Shown here in pieces: positions 9,485 to 18,214 of a stretch of 64,000 nt of DNA. Under the pieces are notes generated by a model. The model saw only the letters and a list, made by a program, of their open reading frames with translations. It was not told the DNA's origin and did no database searches. Numbering within the stretch: position 1 is the first letter of the stretch; each line of letters opens with the position of its first letter. Source of the DNA: Paenibacillus macerans (lineage in GTDB: Bacteria > Bacillota > Bacilli > Paenibacillales > Paenibacillaceae); contig NZ_UGSI01000001.1 in the NCBI RefSeq assembly GCF_900454495.1, positions 4,280,501 to 4,344,500 on the forward strand, read 5' to 3'. The position numbers and the translations under genes are program-made.

Positions 9485-11200
9485 TCAATTGGAAGCGAGC
9501 GCTTCATTAACTTCCTTGGTAATGATATCGCCACCGGTCTTCTTCCAGCTGTCGACAAAATTATCGAAGGCATCGGGAGTCTGATCGCCGGTAATAATTC
9601 TCAAATACATTTCAAGTTCCATTTTGGATAAGGTCGGCCATTTCAACGACATGGAAGGCGTCGTTCCAAAGAACACCGGATTGACCTCCTTGATATTCGC
9701 CTCCTTCACCATGCTCGCTGTACTAATGCTGGATGCATAACCTGCCCATGCTACCGAATCCGGAGCCTCGCCTTTCTTCACGCTGTCAAGATATCTCTTG
9801 TAAGAATTATACGCGTTGATATCATTGTTGCTGATCAATTTGCTGGCATCGCCTGTTTCCAGGGCTTCCTTCATAATGTCAACGTTGCGGTAGAAAGCGT
9901 CATAGTAGTCGATATTAACCATAATCGGAGATCCACCCACGTTAAGATTGCTATAATCCTCGAACTCTTTCAGAGTCGCTTCGTCCTTCTCTTGATAGCG
10001 CTGATAATCAAATTGGAGACTGACCATTTTTACGGCTGCCTCAGGATGTTCGAAGCCTTTGCGCACAACCAGGTAGCTACTGGAAGGATTTCCGGTGAAC
10101 ATCGTAAGCGAACCATCCTCGGACTGCGGAGCTACATAAGATACCCACTCTGCATCCGGATTAAGCTTAAGCGTATCCGCTACTGTCCAGCTTCCCCACC
10201 AGTTATCCAGGAAGGAACCGCTCTTGCCGCCAGTAAGCAGCGCTTTACGGTCATCCCCTGTACGAACCGCGAGCTGGCGGTCGATCAGGCCTTTCTTGTA
10301 CATGTCGGCGATTTTAGTAAGCGCAGGCTTCATTTCGGGCTGGATCGAACCATATACCGCATTTCCGCTGCCGTCGTCAATCCACTGTTTCGGGTACGCT
10401 CCGTATAAGGAGAAGATGTTGTTCAACGAATATTGGCCGCCGGAAATACCGGCAACGTTCTCATTGTCAACGACGAGTCCAACCGTTTTTCCCGGTCCGT
10501 TACCGCCCGGATCTTTTTCAATGAACTGCGTAATAATGTTCTCCACATCTTCCAACGTCTTAGGCTCTTTAAGTCCTAATTTGTCCATCCAATCCTTCCG
10601 CAGCCAGAGGACCCCCGGACCGTGAGAAATTTCCGTAGTTGGAATCGCCATCAATTTACCGTCGAATTTGGCATTCTCCAGTACACGTCCGCCGTAGGAA
10701 TCATAGATCTCTTTAATCCGGTCGCTTGCCGTATTGTTATATGCTTCTGTAAGATCAGCGATCAAATCGTTCTCATACAACTGCTGTAATGTTGAATAAT
10801 CAGGAACGACCATAATATCCGGAATTTCGCCGCTGACGATCGCCATCGATACTTTCTGGTTGTAGTCTGTTCCGTCATTGGCTTCGAACTTTGCAATGTT
10901 CTGTACGTTAAGCTTCTCCTTGAAGTATCTTGTCCAGACATTGTCCGTAGCGTTATCCTTCTCATAAGGAGTTCCATCCAGCATCGAATAGTTCGATGCC
11001 GTTTGACCCACTGTATAAGTTACGGTCTCGGGATATTTCCCAAAAGGAGTAGTCATCGCTTCTTCCCAAGCAGGAGCATTCGCAGTAGCTGCTGCAGAAC
11101 TGTTATTTCCCTTGTCGGAGTTTTGGCAACCGGCGAGGGACGCTGCCACCAGTAGCGCTGCCAACACAAGTGAACTTGCACGCTTTGTTTTTGATAACAT
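9485..11200 (-). CDS. ABC transporter solute-binding lipoprotein (LplA/YtcQ type)
   Basis: This 571-residue lipoprotein has a signal peptide with lipobox LAGC (lipid-modified Cys25), followed by a Ser/Ala/Asn-rich linker and a type 1-like sugar-binding fold of the large LplA/YtcQ subfamily (usual length 500-570). It would capture the sugar outside the membrane and pass it to the two permeases encoded after it. AGGGAGG precedes the ATG. As the first gene of the cluster it is transcribed divergently from the YesN/YesM pair, which is the likely regulator. Confidence 0.92.
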   Translation of the reverse strand: MLSKTKRASSLVLAALLVAASLAGCQNSDKGNNSSAAATANAPAWEEAMTTPFGKYPETVTYTVGQTASNYSMLDGTPYEKDNATDNVWTRYFKEKLNVQNIAKFEANDGTDYNQKVSMAIVSGEIPDIMVVPDYSTLQQLYENDLIADLTEAYNNTASDRIKEIYDSYGGRVLENAKFDGKLMAIPTTEISHGPGVLWLRKDWMDKLGLKEPKTLEDVENIITQFIEKDPGGNGPGKTVGLVVDNENVAGISGGQYSLNNIFSLYGAYPKQWIDDGSGNAVYGSIQPEMKPALTKIADMYKKGLIDRQLAVRTGDDRKALLTGGKSGSFLDNWWGSWTVADTLKLNPDAEWVSYVAPQSEDGSLTMFTGNPSSSYLVVRKGFEHPEAAVKMVSLQFDYQRYQEKDEATLKEFEDYSNLNVGGSPIMVNIDYYDAFYRNVDIMKEALETGDASKLISNNDINAYNSYKRYLDSVKKGEAPDSVAWAGYASSISTASMVKEANIKEVNPVFFGTTPSMSLKWPTLSKMELEMYLRIITGDQTPDAFDNFVDSWKKTGGDIITKEVNEALASN

Positions 11201-11473
11201 CGATAGACCTCCCTATTTTTATCTTATTAAATTTAATAGCGTTTAACTCACACGATTTTAAAACGGTTTCAAAGCGCCGGCTTGCTAAAAAACCTGAATT
11301 CCATAAGTACAAATTTATTCTATGATTGACATGAATAAACGTAAACGAAAAAAAATTACGTTTTATATCAAAAAATACTCGCATTCTCCAGGTCAAATTG
11401 CCCGTTCGATAACCGGTAAAGTAAAATCATGCTGTAAAGCAAAATCATGCTGTACATGAAGCAGGAGGATATA
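11201..11473. promoter_or_regulatory. Divergent promoter region with candidate cre site
   Basis: This 273-bp region separates the transporter cluster from the response regulator gene. On the minus strand it holds TGAAACCGTTTTAA (11258-11271), which matches most of the CcpA cre consensus TGNAANCGNNNNCA but ends AA instead of CA. It is 58-71 bp before the binding-protein start. No clear -35/-10 pair stands out. Regulation by CcpA and by the adjacent YesN-type protein is inference. Confidence 0.35.
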
Positions 11474-13018
11474 ATGTTAACGATTCTGGTGGTAGACGAT
11501 CATAAAGAAGAACGCGAAGGGATCGCCTTCCTTATTAAAGAGTTGGGTCTCCCTCTTCAGCTGGAGACGGCAGACAATGGCCCCAAAGCACTCGATTACT
11601 TGAAGCGGCAATCCGTCGACATCTTGTTTACCGATGTAAGGATGCCGCAGATGGACGGTCTGCAGCTAACGAGACAGGCTCTGGAGCTTCACCCCGGGCT
11701 CAAGGTCATTCTGTTCAGCGGCTTCGCTGAATTCGAATATGCCAAGACGGCTTTAGCTTTGGGAGTCTCCGATTATCTGCTCAAGCCGATCAATGTCGAA
11801 GCTTTCCAAACGACGATAAAAAAAGTGATAGACGAATTGACTGACCGGCAGCAGCAGGACGAAGCCTCGCAGATGAAACAGGCTTATGTAAAGAAACATA
11901 TTCTCTTTACCTTGGTTAACGGCATCGGGGAACCGCCGTCCATGCAAGGATTGTGGCATGACTTCCCTACCTACTATGAAGGAATGCTCCTGCTGGAATT
12001 CGAGAAAAATTTCTTTGAGAACGCTGATCCGGAATTCGAGGAATTTCTGCTCTCCCTGCTCGATACCCCAGCCGACTATTTAAACATGAACGGCTGCCAG
12101 AGTCTGCTGCTGTTCCCTGAGCAAAGCGGTGTTCATTCAAGTATTTCCTATCAAAAGCTGGCAACGCGTATTCATGATCATATTTTGATGAAATATAGAG
12201 CAACCTGTTACATTGGCATTAAAAAAGGGTTAACCGCCATACAGGACCTGTCCGAGATTCTGCCGGAATTGGAGCAATTGATGGAATACCGCTTCTTCCT
12301 GCCGGATACCTTCGTGTTTGACACGAAGAATGAACTTCTGTTCTCCGAGCAGCTATTTCCCGACCTGTCCGACACCCAGATTATTGAACAAATCCGCAGC
12401 AATATAAAGGACAGAAATATTTTTAGCTTGAAAGCCAACATAGAGTTGCTCTATCAGAAATACTTAAGACAGATTCAGTTTTCGCAATTGTATGTCAAGC
12501 ATACCTTTTCAACGGTATATCAAAGTATGATGTCTTCCATAAAAGCATCGGAGCGGGAAATCCATCTGGGGATTGATAAAATATATAAAGCTGACGATTT
12601 GAGAGATATCAAGAGCATTGTTTGGGAAGGAGTCGTCCACCTTGAACACAGCTTCGGGAATGCGGAGCCTGCCCAGAATAAGGATATCATGTCTATAAGA
12701 CAGTATATTGAGGATCATTTCGCCGAGGATCTGAGTCTGGAGCTTCTTGCCTCGAGAGTATATTTGTCCCCCCATTATTTAAGCTCGATGTTCAAGAAAA
12801 CGACCGGCTGCGGGATCAACAAGTACATTAAAAACGTACGCATGCAGAAGGCAAAGGAACTGCTGACAAACACCCATTTGAAGATATCCGATGTATGTAG
12901 CGCTGTGGGTTACCGCAACATCTCTTACTTCTGTCAGAATTTCCGGGATTTCTATGGCCATACCCCCGAGAAATTCAGACAGTATAACCAAGGTGACCTT
13001 GAATCCGTGGAGGACTAA
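11474..13018 (+). CDS. YesN-type response regulator, AraC output domain
   Basis: This 514-residue regulator has an N-terminal receiver domain with acidic pocket DD8-9, phosphoacceptor Asp54 (LFTDVRMPQMDG) and the conserved Lys in LLKPIN. A middle linker of about 270 residues follows, then a C-terminal AraC double helix-turn-helix (SLELLASRVYLSPHYLSSMF... ISDVCSAVGYRNISYFCQNF). ATG 11474 is chosen because AGGAGG lies 6 nt before it; the frame stays open 27 nt further up without a site. It is followed one base later by the kinase gene. It probably activates the divergent sugar-uptake genes when the kinase senses a carbohydrate. Confidence 0.93.
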   Translation: MLTILVVDDHKEEREGIAFLIKELGLPLQLETADNGPKALDYLKRQSVDILFTDVRMPQMDGLQLTRQALELHPGLKVILFSGFAEFEYAKTALALGVSDYLLKPINVEAFQTTIKKVIDELTDRQQQDEASQMKQAYVKKHILFTLVNGIGEPPSMQGLWHDFPTYYEGMLLLEFEKNFFENADPEFEEFLLSLLDTPADYLNMNGCQSLLLFPEQSGVHSSISYQKLATRIHDHILMKYRATCYIGIKKGLTAIQDLSEILPELEQLMEYRFFLPDTFVFDTKNELLFSEQLFPDLSDTQIIEQIRSNIKDRNIFSLKANIELLYQKYLRQIQFSQLYVKHTFSTVYQSMMSSIKASEREIHLGIDKIYKADDLRDIKSIVWEGVVHLEHSFGNAEPAQNKDIMSIRQYIEDHFAEDLSLELLASRVYLSPHYLSSMFKKTTGCGINKYIKNVRMQKAKELLTNTHLKISDVCSAVGYRNISYFCQNFRDFYGHTPEKFRQYNQGDLESVED

Positions 13019-13019
13019 C

Positions 13020-14717
13020 ATGCAAATCTGGCGATCTCTCAAGAAGTATATCCATGACTTGAACTTTCAGACGAAAATCAAACTCGCCTTTTTGCTAATC
13101 AGCATGATTCCGGTCATCGTACTGGGGAGCTTCTGTTTCTCGGAGACAAGATCGCTGCTCATCAATCAGTCGAAATCCGATTTGAACGCCGCCCTGAATC
13201 AAAGCGCTTTAACCCTTAACAGTCAACTGGAAGCGTACAATAAAATCGTAAACTTTCTGAGATTCAATCGGGAAATCGTAAATGCCGCCAATCATACGTA
13301 TACCAGTACTTTTGAAATGTACGACACTTTCGTCAACGTGATCGATCAGAATTTCTATACCGCACGCAATTTGAACACAAGCATCGAACAGCTTACGCTA
13401 TATACGGGAAGCAATCTCCATCAGCATGGGCAAACGGTACACCCTATTGATGAAATCAAGAATACTGACTGGTATCCGCAGGTCATGAACTCCACCAATG
13501 TATTGTGGTTTTCTGACAACGATAAAATTTTTAGCGTCACCCGGATTCTTAATACGAAAGAGAGAAACCCGAAAGATAATATTTTGTATGCTTGCATCAA
13601 CTATGAGAGTCTTATGCAGCCTTTTGAAACGTTGGAGGCTCAGGGAGCGAAGCTCCTTGTATTGGATGGTGATGGGCAAGCTGTCTATTCCTCGGAACAA
13701 GAGTACCCTGCTTCTCTTTTCACGGAACCGTCCGTAGAGGAATTGGATTGGAATGGAGAGAAAAATACCGTACTGCATTCAAGCATTTCTACCTCAGGGT
13801 GGACGGTATTCCTGTACAAACCTACAGATCTGATTACCAATTCAGCCTGGCGGATCGTCTCGACCGTTCTGCTCATGATTATAGCCTGCATAGCCGCTGT
13901 AGCTGTAGCTGGCTCCCTGTTCTCGCGCAAATTTATATCCAGGATTCAGCATCTGCGAAATAATATGAAGACGGTTGAGGAAGGATCGTTGGAAGTGACT
14001 GTATATAGTGACTCCAAGGATGAGATCGGGGATCTGATCCGGGGCTTCGGAAACATGGTCTTCAAAACGGAGGACTTGATCAATAAAGTGTACCGAGAAG
14101 AAATAGCGCGTAAGGAATACGAAATGAAAGCTCTGCAGGCCCAGATCAATCCTCATTTCCTCTACAACTCGCTCTCGCTGATCAATTGGCGTGCGCTGCG
14201 GATCCATGCAACCGACATTAGCGAAATGGCCCAACTCTTATCTACGTTTTATCGCACGACGCTCAATAAGGGCGACAATATGATACTGGTAGCGAATGAG
14301 ATTTTAAATGTGCAGTCGTATATGAAGATCCAATTGATTATGCACAGCAACAGCTTCGATGTAGAGTATCAAATAGACGAAGCCATTCTCGCCTATCATA
14401 TGCCTAACCTGATGCTTCAGCCGCTTGTGGAGAATGCGATAATTCATGGAATCGAAAACAGGGGCAAGGGTGGAGAGATTAAACTATCGGGCAGATTGGA
14501 GGATGGTTGTATCGTTTTTCAGGTAGAAGACAATGGAATCGGTATAGAACCGGAACGCCTTGCTCAATTGCTTGAATCCAAACCTACAGGCTATGGACTT
14601 AAAAATGTGCATGATCGTACAAAAGTGATGTACGGCCCGGAATACGGATTATCGATACAAAGTGAAGTGAATCAGGGGACCAGGGTTACGCTAAAATTTC
14701 CGGTAAACAAACACTGA
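13020..14717 (+). CDS. YesM-type sensor histidine kinase
   Basis: This 565-residue membrane kinase has TM1 at about residues 20-40, an extracellular sensor domain (residues about 40-275), and TM2 at about 277-300, followed by HAMP. The His_kinase (LytS/YesM) box QAQINPHFLYNSL carries the phospho-His. A HATPase domain follows with ENAIIHGIENRGKGG, VEDNGIGI and GYGLKNVHDR. The start ATG 13020 is 1 nt after the regulator stop. It pairs with the YesN protein before it; the pair faces an oligosaccharide transporter, so its ligand is probably that sugar or its loaded binding protein. Confidence 0.93.
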   Translation: MQIWRSLKKYIHDLNFQTKIKLAFLLISMIPVIVLGSFCFSETRSLLINQSKSDLNAALNQSALTLNSQLEAYNKIVNFLRFNREIVNAANHTYTSTFEMYDTFVNVIDQNFYTARNLNTSIEQLTLYTGSNLHQHGQTVHPIDEIKNTDWYPQVMNSTNVLWFSDNDKIFSVTRILNTKERNPKDNILYACINYESLMQPFETLEAQGAKLLVLDGDGQAVYSSEQEYPASLFTEPSVEELDWNGEKNTVLHSSISTSGWTVFLYKPTDLITNSAWRIVSTVLLMIIACIAAVAVAGSLFSRKFISRIQHLRNNMKTVEEGSLEVTVYSDSKDEIGDLIRGFGNMVFKTEDLINKVYREEIARKEYEMKALQAQINPHFLYNSLSLINWRALRIHATDISEMAQLLSTFYRTTLNKGDNMILVANEILNVQSYMKIQLIMHSNSFDVEYQIDEAILAYHMPNLMLQPLVENAIIHGIENRGKGGEIKLSGRLEDGCIVFQVEDNGIGIEPERLAQLLESKPTGYGLKNVHDRTKVMYGPEYGLSIQSEVNQGTRVTLKFPVNKH

Positions 14718-14722
14718 TAAAA

Positions 14723-14778
14723 GAAGACGGATCGCAGGATACGATGGGGTGACATCGCTCTCCGGAAATCCGTCTTTT
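14723..14778 (+). terminator. Intrinsic terminator after two-component operon
   Basis: AAGACGGAT (14724-14732) pairs with ATCCGTCTT (14768-14776) around a structured loop, with a T-run at the 3' side. Confidence 0.75.
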
Positions 14779-14833
14779 TGAGAATTCCAGATGCCGGCGA
14801 AATCGCTAATACGAAGGCGCTCACTTGAGAGTT

Positions 14834-15121
14834 TTACTGATATTCGGCAGTTTCGTCCAGCAAGGTAATGACAAGTTGAACTCCGTCCTTCATGCCTTGC
14901 ATGTACAAAAGCTCATTCTCTAAAGCCCGCCTGAAGTGATGCTTATCCTCCCAATCCATATACTCCGGCAGCTTCTTTTTATCCTCGTCGGGAAACATCG
15001 CCTCAAAAGCCGAATGTTCTTCGGCACGAAGTTTACGCATCTCAGGATCACGTGCGATCCGTGCCGACACGTCATCCAGCCTTTGCTGAATTGCGCTTTG
15101 CAGCCATGCTGGAAATTGCAT
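14834..15121 (-). CDS. Small hypothetical protein, helical
   Basis: This 95-residue soluble, charged protein (starts MQFPAWLQSAIQQRLDD, ends LLDETAEYQ) looks wholly alpha-helical. ATG 15121 is chosen because GAGGAGGGGGAG lies just before it; the longer open frame up to 15259 has no ribosome site. I do not recognise the family with confidence. The ending YMQGMKDGVQLVITLLDE resembles small Firmicutes helical proteins of unknown function. It stands alone between two convergent or divergent units. Confidence 0.7.
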   Translation of the reverse strand: MQFPAWLQSAIQQRLDDVSARIARDPEMRKLRAEEHSAFEAMFPDEDKKKLPEYMDWEDKHHFRRALENELLYMQGMKDGVQLVITLLDETAEYQ

Positions 15122-15475
15122 TGTTTCTCCCCCTCCTCTCAAAATAACCTTAGCTCTATTATGGAGGAGTTTATAATTGAACTTAATGAGTTTTGAGGGT
15201 ATTATTTTTGATAGTTTTAAGAGTATTCTCTGGAACTCCCGAAATAAGCTGTCCCCCAATCAACTTCTCTTCGGCAGTTCGGACCAAACCAACACCAATG
15301 ATGAAACAGAACTGATTATCGATGCTCTAAATCAATGTAGTCTATTCTTGCTCTTCCCGAAAGTAGCTTCGCGATCTGAAGATCCATCCGCGTCCGCATC
15401 TGAGTACGGATATAAGCTTGTCTGGAGTTATCCTGTTCGCCTTTACATCGCCCAATCAAAAGTGCTATGATACAA
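15122..15475. other. Intergenic with possible gene remnant
   Basis: About 350 bp without a convincing gene. On the minus strand, 15185 to about 15320 has a short open stretch reading IGVGLVRTAEEKLIGGQL and on to a stop, without a start codon or ribosome site. It could be the tail of a lost gene. The plus-strand frame 15177-15470 has no ribosome site and biased composition and is not counted as a gene. Confidence 0.35.
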
Positions 15476-15493
15476 ACATGACGTTAACGTTAT
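15476..15493. promoter_or_regulatory. Candidate MerR operator, upstream copy
   Basis: ATGACGTTAACGTTAT (15478-15493) is a near-perfect palindrome, one mismatch from the perfect copy at 15922-15943. It lies 28 bp before the merR-type gene start, so autoregulation is likely. Confidence 0.6.
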
Positions 15494-15520
15494 ATTTTAT
15501 TGTGAAAGGAGTGATCGATC

Positions 15521-15907
15521 ATGGACCGTATGCGTATCGGCGAGTTGACAAAACGTGCCGGGGTAACCCAGCGCACGGTCCGTTATTACGAGAGCATCGG
15601 ACTGCTTCCTTCAGGCGAGCGCGAGGGCAACGGTCATCACTATTACACGGAAGAAACGGTCGCCCGTCTGCGGAAGATCGATCAGTTGAAGAAACTGGGC
15701 TTAAGCCTTGAGGAAATTCGGGACGTAATCGAGCTCTATTTCACGGACCCTAGCGGAGTTCAGCCGAAGCGGAAGGTTCTTGGCCTGCTGCGCCAGCATC
15801 TGGCCGACACGGACGAGAAGCTCGAAGCACTGGGGCAGTTCCGCGCCGATCTGCAGTCCCATATCGAACGCTTCGAGCGGTGGCTCGAGACCAATGATCG
15901 AGCCTAA
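15521..15907 (+). CDS. MerR-family transcriptional regulator
   Basis: This 128-residue regulator has an N-terminal winged helix-turn-helix (MRIGELTKRAGVTQRTVRYYE...YYTEETVARLRKI) and a coiled-coil dimerisation helix (residues about 80-125). There is no Cys-based metal site in the C-terminal part, so it is a small-molecule or redox type rather than a metal type. AAAGGAGTG precedes the ATG. The gene is followed 65 bp later by a dehydrogenase, with a related palindrome before each gene, so it probably controls both itself and that enzyme. Confidence 0.92.
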   Translation: MDRMRIGELTKRAGVTQRTVRYYESIGLLPSGEREGNGHHYYTEETVARLRKIDQLKKLGLSLEEIRDVIELYFTDPSGVQPKRKVLGLLRQHLADTDEKLEALGQFRADLQSHIERFERWLETNDRA

Positions 15908-15921
15908 ATTTTTTTGCCATA

Positions 15922-15943
15922 AACATGACGTTAACGTCATGTT
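15922..15943. promoter_or_regulatory. Perfect 22-bp palindromic operator
   Basis: The core ACATGACGTTAACGTCATGT, extended by one A/T pair on each side, is fully self-complementary. It lies 29 bp before the dehydrogenase start and repeats the palindrome before the MerR gene. The -35/-10 arrangement around it is not clear. Confidence 0.7.
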
Positions 15944-15972
15944 CATAAAACTTCGAAGGAGGAATTTTATTA

Positions 15973-16797
15973 ATGAGAGAAAACATTGGATTTATCGGAC
16001 TCGGCCTGCTCGGGCTGCCCGTCGCAGCCAATCTGCTCCAAGCGGGGTATGCGTTGACCGTATACAACCGCACCGCGGACAAAGCGGAGCCGCTCGTTGC
16101 CCAGGGCGCGGTACAGGCGGCCCGTCCCGCCGACGCCGTGACGGCCGGGGGCATCGTCGTCACCTTGGTGTGGGACGATGAAGCATTGGAAAGCGTCGTC
16201 AGAAGCGAGGACTTCCTGGAGCGTCTCGGGCCGGGCGGCATTCACGTGTCGATGAGCACAGTGTCACCGGATACGGGCAGGAAGCTGGCGGACTTGCACG
16301 CGCGGCACGGCTCCGTCTATGTCGAGGCACCCGTCTTCGGGCGGCCCGAGGCGGCCGCTGCCAGGCAGCTGTGGATTCCCGTAGCGGGTCCGCAGGAAGC
16401 GAAGGAGCGGTTGCGGCCGGTGCTGGAGGCGATGGGAGCCAGAGGGATTTTTGACTTCGGCGAAGAAGCCGGTACGGCCGTGCTCGTCAAGCTGATCGGT
16501 AACTTCCTCATTGTCTCCGCCGCACGCTCGCTGGAGGAAGCACTAGGAATAGCCGAGCGCAGCGGGGTCGATCCCAAAGCGGCGGTCGACATGCTTACGA
16601 GCACGCTGTTCCCCGCCCCAATCTATCAAACCTATGGCCAAATGATCGCCGAGAAGACGGCAACCATCTCCCAAAGTAAAATTCCGCAGAAGGATGTCGG
16701 CCTCTTCCTGGCGGCGGCGCAAAACGCGCAATTCCCCGCTCCGCTCGCCGGTCTGCTGCTCGATATGCTGGAAGGCGGAGATCGGAGCAGACAATAG
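15973..16797 (+). CDS. NAD(P)-dependent beta-hydroxyacid dehydrogenase-like
   Basis: This 274-residue cytosolic enzyme belongs to the 3-hydroxyisobutyrate dehydrogenase/6-phosphogluconate-like family. The Rossmann motif GFIGLGLLGLPVAANL is at residues 6-21 and the family's substrate-side motif is at about residue 93 (HVSMSTVSP). Catalytic Lys is in VLVKLIGNFL (about 176), and DVGLF lies in the C-terminal domain. The family oxidises small beta-hydroxyacids or reduces semialdehydes, but glyoxylate/succinic semialdehyde reductases and imine-reductase-like members are also possible; the substrate cannot be named. GGAGG precedes the ATG by 7 nt. Regulation by the adjacent MerR protein is likely. 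Confidence 0.85.
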   Translation: MRENIGFIGLGLLGLPVAANLLQAGYALTVYNRTADKAEPLVAQGAVQAARPADAVTAGGIVVTLVWDDEALESVVRSEDFLERLGPGGIHVSMSTVSPDTGRKLADLHARHGSVYVEAPVFGRPEAAAARQLWIPVAGPQEAKERLRPVLEAMGARGIFDFGEEAGTAVLVKLIGNFLIVSAARSLEEALGIAERSGVDPKAAVDMLTSTLFPAPIYQTYGQMIAEKTATISQSKIPQKDVGLFLAAAQNAQFPAPLAGLLLDMLEGGDRSRQ

Positions 16798-16822
16798 ACT
16801 GGGCCGATTCGCAAAATAAGAA

Positions 16823-16872
16823 GGGGCTGTCCCAAGGTCACGAAAGTGACCTGAGGGACAACCCCGTTTTTT
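16823..16872 (+). terminator. Intrinsic terminator, long stem
   Basis: GGGGCTGTCCC pairs with GGGACAACCCC, with an inner GGTCAC/GTGACC stem, followed by seven T (16866 onward). Confidence 0.9.
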
Positions 16873-16921
16873 TCGTTGTACATTCACTATAGTCTTAACA
16901 AGTCTTTTGTTTTATACAAGT

Positions 16922-17368
16922 TTACATTTTAGGAAGATCGATCTTAATCTTCAACCCTTCCTCCTTCAAACCGGGCAGCACAAAAGGAACCCGCATCTTT
17001 TCGATTCCCGTTTTGTCATTTACTAAGGTGTAATAAGCCAATAAAATGCCTTTAACGGTATTTTCGTGAACAGGTTCACGCACCAGCAACTCGCTAATGG
17101 TAACCTCCCTTTCGTTCTCACCAAATCCGAGGGCAATATGATAATTGAAAAAGGGAATGGAACTCTTGCTTCCGGCAAAACACACAATCGGGAACCGCCA
17201 ATTGGTAAAATCATTTACCGTAGTCTCGGCCTCTTCTAAGGTAAGAGTTTTAGGCCCAACGTTCAGGTTGCTTAATCCATGACGTATCACTCGATAATAT
17301 GCAAACTCCATGAGGTGATCTCTAAACTTGGGAATTAATGCCCCATGTAGATAGCAAGGGCCGATCAT
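16922..17368 (-). CDS. Hypothetical protein
   Basis: This 148-residue soluble protein starts MIGPCYLHGALIPKFRD and contains IVCFAGSKSSIPFFNYHIALGFGENEREV; it has no membrane segment or signal. AGGAGG 8 nt before ATG 17368 decides the start; a TTG two codons earlier is also open. I do not recognise it. An overlapping minus-strand frame just upstream (17322-17504) could be an earlier part of the same gene in another frame, but I cannot establish that. Confidence 0.65.
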   Translation of the reverse strand: MIGPCYLHGALIPKFRDHLMEFAYYRVIRHGLSNLNVGPKTLTLEEAETTVNDFTNWRFPIVCFAGSKSSIPFFNYHIALGFGENEREVTISELLVREPVHENTVKGILLAYYTLVNDKTGIEKMRVPFVLPGLKEEGLKIKIDLPKM

Positions 17369-17532
17369 TCGCAAAACCTCCTAGTCTGACCGGCGAATAA
17401 TCTGAAAACTGTAATTTTTGGTTCCCTAGTACTTGATGATTCTTGGGTGATGGCCACAGAATCGCCTTGTTCATCGCTATTTTCATTAGAGCTTCTTCTA
17501 TCATTTCAGTTATCTACCATTAGTATCCATGG

Positions 17533-17538
17533 TATAAT
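17533..17538 (+). promoter_or_regulatory. -10 element before Hol-Tox gene
   Basis: A consensus TATAAT stands 65 bp before the toxin start, with a weak TTATCT about 17 bp upstream as -35. It leaves a leader of about 55 nt with a strong GGAGGTGAGG site. Confidence 0.5.
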
Positions 17539-17602
17539 TTGGTTTGTACAACATATCAGCTAACAGGGCGGCAGCCAAATCTCCCGGAAGGGAGGTGAGG
17601 CT

Positions 17603-17686
17603 ATGACAGTATATGAAGCATTATCCTTGATGCTCGCATTCGGCATGTTTGTGATTGCCGTGCTGTCTTTCCATAAACGAAAATGA
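17603..17686 (+). CDS. Hol-Tox/TxpA-like type I toxin peptide
   Basis: This 27-residue peptide (MTVYEALSLMLAFGMFVIAVL then SFHKRK) has one membrane helix and a basic tail. The MxxYEALSLM start is the signature of the putative holin-like toxin family that includes Bacillus TxpA. Such peptides insert in the membrane and are silenced by an antisense RNA. GGGAGGTGAGG lies just before ATG. A terminator-like hairpin reading on the minus strand overlaps the stop codon, and a minus-strand promoter stands about 120 bp downstream, which fits a convergent antitoxin RNA. Confidence 0.85.
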   Translation: MTVYEALSLMLAFGMFVIAVLSFHKRK

Positions 17687-17791
17687 GCCGCCCTGGCAAG
17701 GATAACGGCTCATTTCCAATGACCTGAATCTGGCTGCCCGCTCTTTTAGCGGTGGTTGTACAGGGGACCGGCGCCAACCGGTCCTTTTTCT
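17674..17791 (-). ncRNA. Predicted antisense antitoxin RNA
   Basis: On the minus strand, TTGCCT (17826-17821) and TAACAT (17803-17798) are spaced 17 bp, giving a start near 17791. The RNA would end at the hairpin AAATGAGCCG/CGGCTCATTTT (17681-17715) followed by a T-rich stretch, so it covers the 3' end of the toxin ORF, as RatA does for TxpA. Sequence-based prediction only. Confidence 0.6.
17765..17789 (+). terminator. Terminator of Hol-Tox mRNA
   Basis: GGACCGG (17765-17771) / CCGGTCC (17778-17784) followed by TTTTT. Confidence 0.85.
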
Positions 17792-17865
17792 ATTTTTATG
17801 TTATCACATTGAAAATATTCAGGCAATGCATTTACTTTACAGCGCCCGTTCCGGCTAATACGTCG

Positions 17866-17982
17866 TCATCTTTTATAATCCAGCACCGGCATTAACACTC
17901 TTTTATGCTTGGAGATCTTTTTGTACTCCTTCCTGACCTCCATCTCAATCTCAACGGATAAAGTATCGTATATTAAATTCAT
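17866..17982 (-). CDS. Small ORF, uncertain
   Basis: A 38-residue frame (MNLIYDTLSVEIEMEVRKEY... MPVLDYKR) with GAGAGGAGCGG about 9 nt before its ATG. The peptide is charged and helical and I do not recognise it. It could be a separate small gene or the tail of the gene that begins at 18190, if the frame is broken between them. Confidence 0.35.
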   Translation of the reverse strand: MNLIYDTLSVEIEMEVRKEYKKISKHKRVLMPVLDYKR

Positions 17983-18019
17983 TTTGCAAACCGCTCCTCT
18001 CCCGGAGAGTGCACCAGAT

Positions 18020-18190
18020 TCATTCTAAATAATGACTGTATCGAGTACAAAAAGTCGTTATCATATCAAAGAAATTTTGACGAAAATCTGCTAAGTGATG
18101 ATCACTTTTGATTTTGGTTTTTATGTATTCGAATATTCTATCCTGTTCCCTTTTATGTGTGACGACAACAAAACTGTAATCTAGCCCCAT
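18020..18190 (-). CDS. Small ORF, possibly truncated gene
   Basis: A 56-residue frame starting MGLDYSFVVVTHKREQDRIF with AGGTGG 6 nt before ATG. The MGLDYS start resembles N-termini of small Bacillales proteins of unknown function that are usually longer, so the gene may be truncated here. It follows the 18215 gene on the same strand with a 24-bp gap. Confidence 0.45.
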   Translation of the reverse strand: MGLDYSFVVVTHKREQDRIFEYIKTKIKSDHHLADFRQNFFDMITTFCTRYSHYLE

Positions 18191-18214
18191 AAAACCACCT
18201 CATTGCGATATGAA

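Noticed and set aside
15177..15470. 97-residue plus-strand frame before the MerR gene
   Set aside because: No ribosome site, no recognisable domain, and it covers the promoter region of the MerR gene.
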